Below, piece after piece: positions 62,297-64,000 of a stretch of DNA of 64,000 nucleotides; position 1 is the stretch's first letter; every line of letters begins with the position of its first letter. The notes beneath the pieces were generated by a model. The model made no database searches, was not told the DNA's origin, and was given only the letters and a program-made list of their open reading frames with translations. The position numbers and the translations under genes are program-made. The stretch is from Natrinema limicola JCM 13563 (GTDB lineage Archaea; Halobacteriota; Halobacteria; Halobacteriales; Natrialbaceae), in assembly GCF_000337475.1 (NCBI RefSeq), contig NZ_AOIT01000016.1, positions 96,818 to 160,817 of the forward strand, read 5' to 3'.

Positions 62297-62640
62297 CACA
62301 ACGACCTTTTACACTGCACTCAGCGACGGCGACGGCAGCGTTGCTGCCGCACGCCGTCGCGTCGCTCGGTAAAAGGTCGATCAAAAGCATTCCTCCTTCC
62401 GCTCGTTACACTCACATCAGTCGTCAGCCCGCTCGCTCGGCCTGCGGCCTCGCTCGCGGTTGTATCGGTAACGGCCTGCCCTCCGCCGTTGAGCGGACGC
62501 GGAGCGTCCGCGATGCTCGGAAGAGCGTGCTCTTCCGTTGGGTCCCGCGGCTCTCACTGTCGTTCGAGGCGCGCTCCCGGCCGGCGAGTTCGAGACTCGA
62601 GAGGCCCGTACTGCTCCGAAAACGAAGCAACCGAACCGCG
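62297..62640. other. Long imperfect palindrome after the 7S RNA, then empty spacer
   Basis: CGACCTTTTAC (62302-62312) and GTAAAAGGTCG (62369-62379) are perfect complements. Between them lies a further nested stem: AGCGAC, GCGACGGC and GCAGC pair with GCTGC, GCCGTCGC and GTCGCT, with loop GTT. The T-run in the left arm ends the 7S RNA transcript. From 62380 to 62640 I see no gene; the region is GC-rich with short inverted repeats (GGACGCGGAGCGTCC). Confidence 0.6.
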
Positions 62641-63567
62641 TTATTCGGCCGGCTGCACGACGCTTTGGCCGCTGCCGCTCTCGAGGTGAAGGCCACCCTC
62701 GAGCGTGCGGACGGGGTAGGGGATGTCGATGCCCTCCTCGTCGAAGCGCTGTTTGACGGCGGTGACGTACTCGCCGCGGATGCGGACGAAGTCGGCTCGA
62801 GACGGGTCTGCGATCCAGAAGCGCGACTGGAGGCCGACGTCGGACGAGCCGAGTTCCGTCAGTCGAACGGAGGGTGCGGGATCGTCCATGATGTTGGGGT
62901 GGCGTTCGGCCTCCGCGACGATGATATCGGTCGCCTGCTGGATGTCGTCGTCGTAGCCGATTCCGAAGACGAACTTCAGCCGGAGCTTGTCGGCGTCGAC
63001 GGGATTTTTGAGAACGTTGTCGGTAAGCGCCGAGTTCGGCACCGTCAACAGTTCGTTGTCGAACGTGCGCACGCGGGTCACGCGAAGGCTAATGTCCTCG
63101 ACGACGCCCGAATACGTCCCATCGTCCCACTCGATCCAGTCGCCGATGCGGAACGGTTTGTCCGTGTAGATGAAAACGCCGGCGACGAAGTTCGAGATCA
63201 CGTTCTGCATCGCCAGCCCGATCGCGAGCGCGCCAGCCGCTGCGATGCCAGCCATCGAGACGAGGAAGTTCCCGAACCCGGCGAAGCCGAAGGCGACCGA
63301 AAGCGCAAGAAAGGCGAGGCCAAAGCGCGTGAGCAACAACAGCGGGTTCTTCGCGTGCTCATCGAGGTCACGCCTGTCGAGGGCTCGCTCGACCAACGGC
63401 ACGAGGAGCAGTCGGCCGACGACCCAAATCACGGCGAGTGCGACGACGAATTTAATCGCACCTTCTGCCATGCTGGCCTGTGCTGTGGTCAGACCCACGT
63501 CCTCGAGGGCGTTGCCGATCGGACCGAGATTGACAGCGTTCTGGAGCGGGACCACGGAACCGCTCAT
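62641..63567 (-). CDS. MscS-family mechanosensitive ion channel
   Basis: The protein has 308 residues. Hydrophobic helices lie near 30-55, 75-95 and 100-130; the third includes the pore-lining Gly/Ala pattern 'AAGALAIGLAMQNVISNFVA'. The beta-domain signature 'PFRIGDWIEWDDGTYSGVVE' lies near 150, followed by 'NSALTDNVLKNP'. MscS channels release solutes on osmotic downshock. The YhbY gene lies just upstream, its stop overlapping this ATG, so they are co-translated. No regulator is adjacent. Confidence 0.92.
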   Translation of the reverse strand: MSGSVVPLQNAVNLGPIGNALEDVGLTTAQASMAEGAIKFVVALAVIWVVGRLLLVPLVERALDRRDLDEHAKNPLLLLTRFGLAFLALSVAFGFAGFGNFLVSMAGIAAAGALAIGLAMQNVISNFVAGVFIYTDKPFRIGDWIEWDDGTYSGVVEDISLRVTRVRTFDNELLTVPNSALTDNVLKNPVDADKLRLKFVFGIGYDDDIQQATDIIVAEAERHPNIMDDPAPSVRLTELGSSDVGLQSRFWIADPSRADFVRIRGEYVTAVKQRFDEEGIDIPYPVRTLEGGLHLESGSGQSVVQPAE

Positions 63568-63812
63568 CGATACAATACTGCGGTGTGCCCGCGTGTATCG
63601 ACGAGCTCGGCGTTGACACGTTCGGCGAGGTCGGCCGCTTTTTCGTCAGTCGAGCTGCCGGCGCGGGCTGCCCGCAGGAATTTTACTTTCACGAGGTCTC
63701 TGTCGGTTAGCTGATCGTCGAGTTCGTCGACGACGGCATCGACGCCGCTTTTCCCGACCCAGACAGTGACGTCGAGATCATGTGCGCGGCGCTTTCGTTC
63801 CTGTGTGTCCAT
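63564..63812 (-). CDS. YhbY/CRM-domain RNA-binding protein
   Basis: The protein has 82 residues. It begins MDTQERKRRAHDLDVTVWVG and continues 'VKVKFLRAARAGSSTDE' with the GxxG-like CRM core, the fold that binds pre-50S ribosomal RNA in bacteria. It is small and cytoplasmic. It is placed directly upstream of the MscS gene, overlapping it by four bases (ATGA). In other haloarchaea it neighbours RNase P genes; this is not visible here. Confidence 0.92.
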   Translation of the reverse strand: MDTQERKRRAHDLDVTVWVGKSGVDAVVDELDDQLTDRDLVKVKFLRAARAGSSTDEKAADLAERVNAELVDTRGHTAVLYR

Positions 63813-63839
63813 ATCCGCTTCTAAGAGAGCCGAGCGGTT

Positions 63840-64000
63840 TCAATCTTCCCGAACGGCACAAGGAAACTGGATCGGCCACGTCGACTCCTGGTTATACTGT
63901 CGGACAGCAGCCAATACGAAGTCGGTCGCGGATTCGCGGCCGTCTCCACCGGTGACGGCCGCAGCAGCGCGACCGATCGTCACGTCGTTCTGTCCGGCAG
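63840..64000 (-). CDS. Partial gene at the window edge, unknown product
   Basis: An open frame runs from the right edge leftward to TGA (63840-63842) and gives the last 52 or so residues of a protein, ending 'NQESTWPIQFPCAVRED'. It has haloarchaeal codon use and lies 27 bases upstream of YhbY on the same strand. The start is outside the window. No family is recognised, but the C-terminal helix 'SATDFVLAAVRQYNQ' looks real. Confidence 0.6.
   Translation of the reverse strand, partial: AGQNDVTIGRAAAAVTGGDGRESATDFVLAAVRQYNQESTWPIQFPCAVRED

Noticed and set aside
62194..63714. 506-codon plus-strand frame over the 7S RNA tail and MscS
   Set aside because: It covers a recognised RNA, a palindrome and the antisense of MscS and YhbY, so it cannot be a real gene as read.

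Overview
The window comes from a haloarchaeon. GC is high (about 65%) in most genes, the proteins are very acidic, and the families are archaeal or haloarchaeal: archaeosortase A, the GGGP-lipid prenyltransferase, S27e, L44e, Nop10, aIF2-alpha, PAC2, 7S/SRP RNA, HAH_0734 and UPF0058. Many start codons lie about 25-30 bases after a TATA-like box, the spacing of leaderless transcripts. The overall look is closest to Natrialbales (Natrinema/Haloterrigena-like); that placement is inference.

Layout. 1-5.4 kb: a small winged-helix gene, a Tat lipoprotein, membrane and stress proteins, then purine salvage (MTA/purine phosphorylase and a phosphoribosyltransferase). 5.5-17.5 kb: thiC under a palindromic operator, PhzF-like protein, PEP synthase, ArsR-like regulator, a secreted coiled-coil protein, a Vms1-like ribosome-rescue protein, and an overlapping dgcN-dgcA pair that fits D-glutamate degradation. 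17.5-24.2 kb: chromosome organisation (smc-scpA) and gatB. 24.2-33.8 kb: MBL hydrolase, FAD enzyme, two metallophosphoesterases (one frameshifted), archaeosortase, and a compact translation/RNA operon L44e-S27e-aIF2a-nop10-PAC2. 33.9-41 kb: initiator tRNA-Met followed by scattered copies of its T-arm, then a five-gene oligopeptide-type ABC transporter whose binding protein has its two halves in swapped order. 41-54.2 kb: hpt, a membrane-tethered winged helix, coaBC, CinA-like, oxidoreductases, M48 protease, trkA, TyrA-like, Rsm22-like and surE. 54.4-57.4 kb: an AT-richer accessory patch with orphan genes, then tRNA-Arg(TCG). 57.5-64 kb: DGGGP synthase, a RecA-like ATPase, M42 aminopeptidase, CoA-binding protein, 7S/SRP RNA, MscS channel and YhbY.

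Three features stand out. The ABC binding protein appears circularly permuted: signal peptide, then the usual C-terminal part, then the usual N-terminal part. A dispersed, imperfectly palindromic repeat of about 82 bases occurs seven times, nearly always against gene ends. Three strong hairpins resemble the ends of IS200/IS605 (TnpB) elements with no tnpB beside them. No CRISPR array, intact insertion sequence or replication origin was seen. All similarity calls are from reading; no searches were run.
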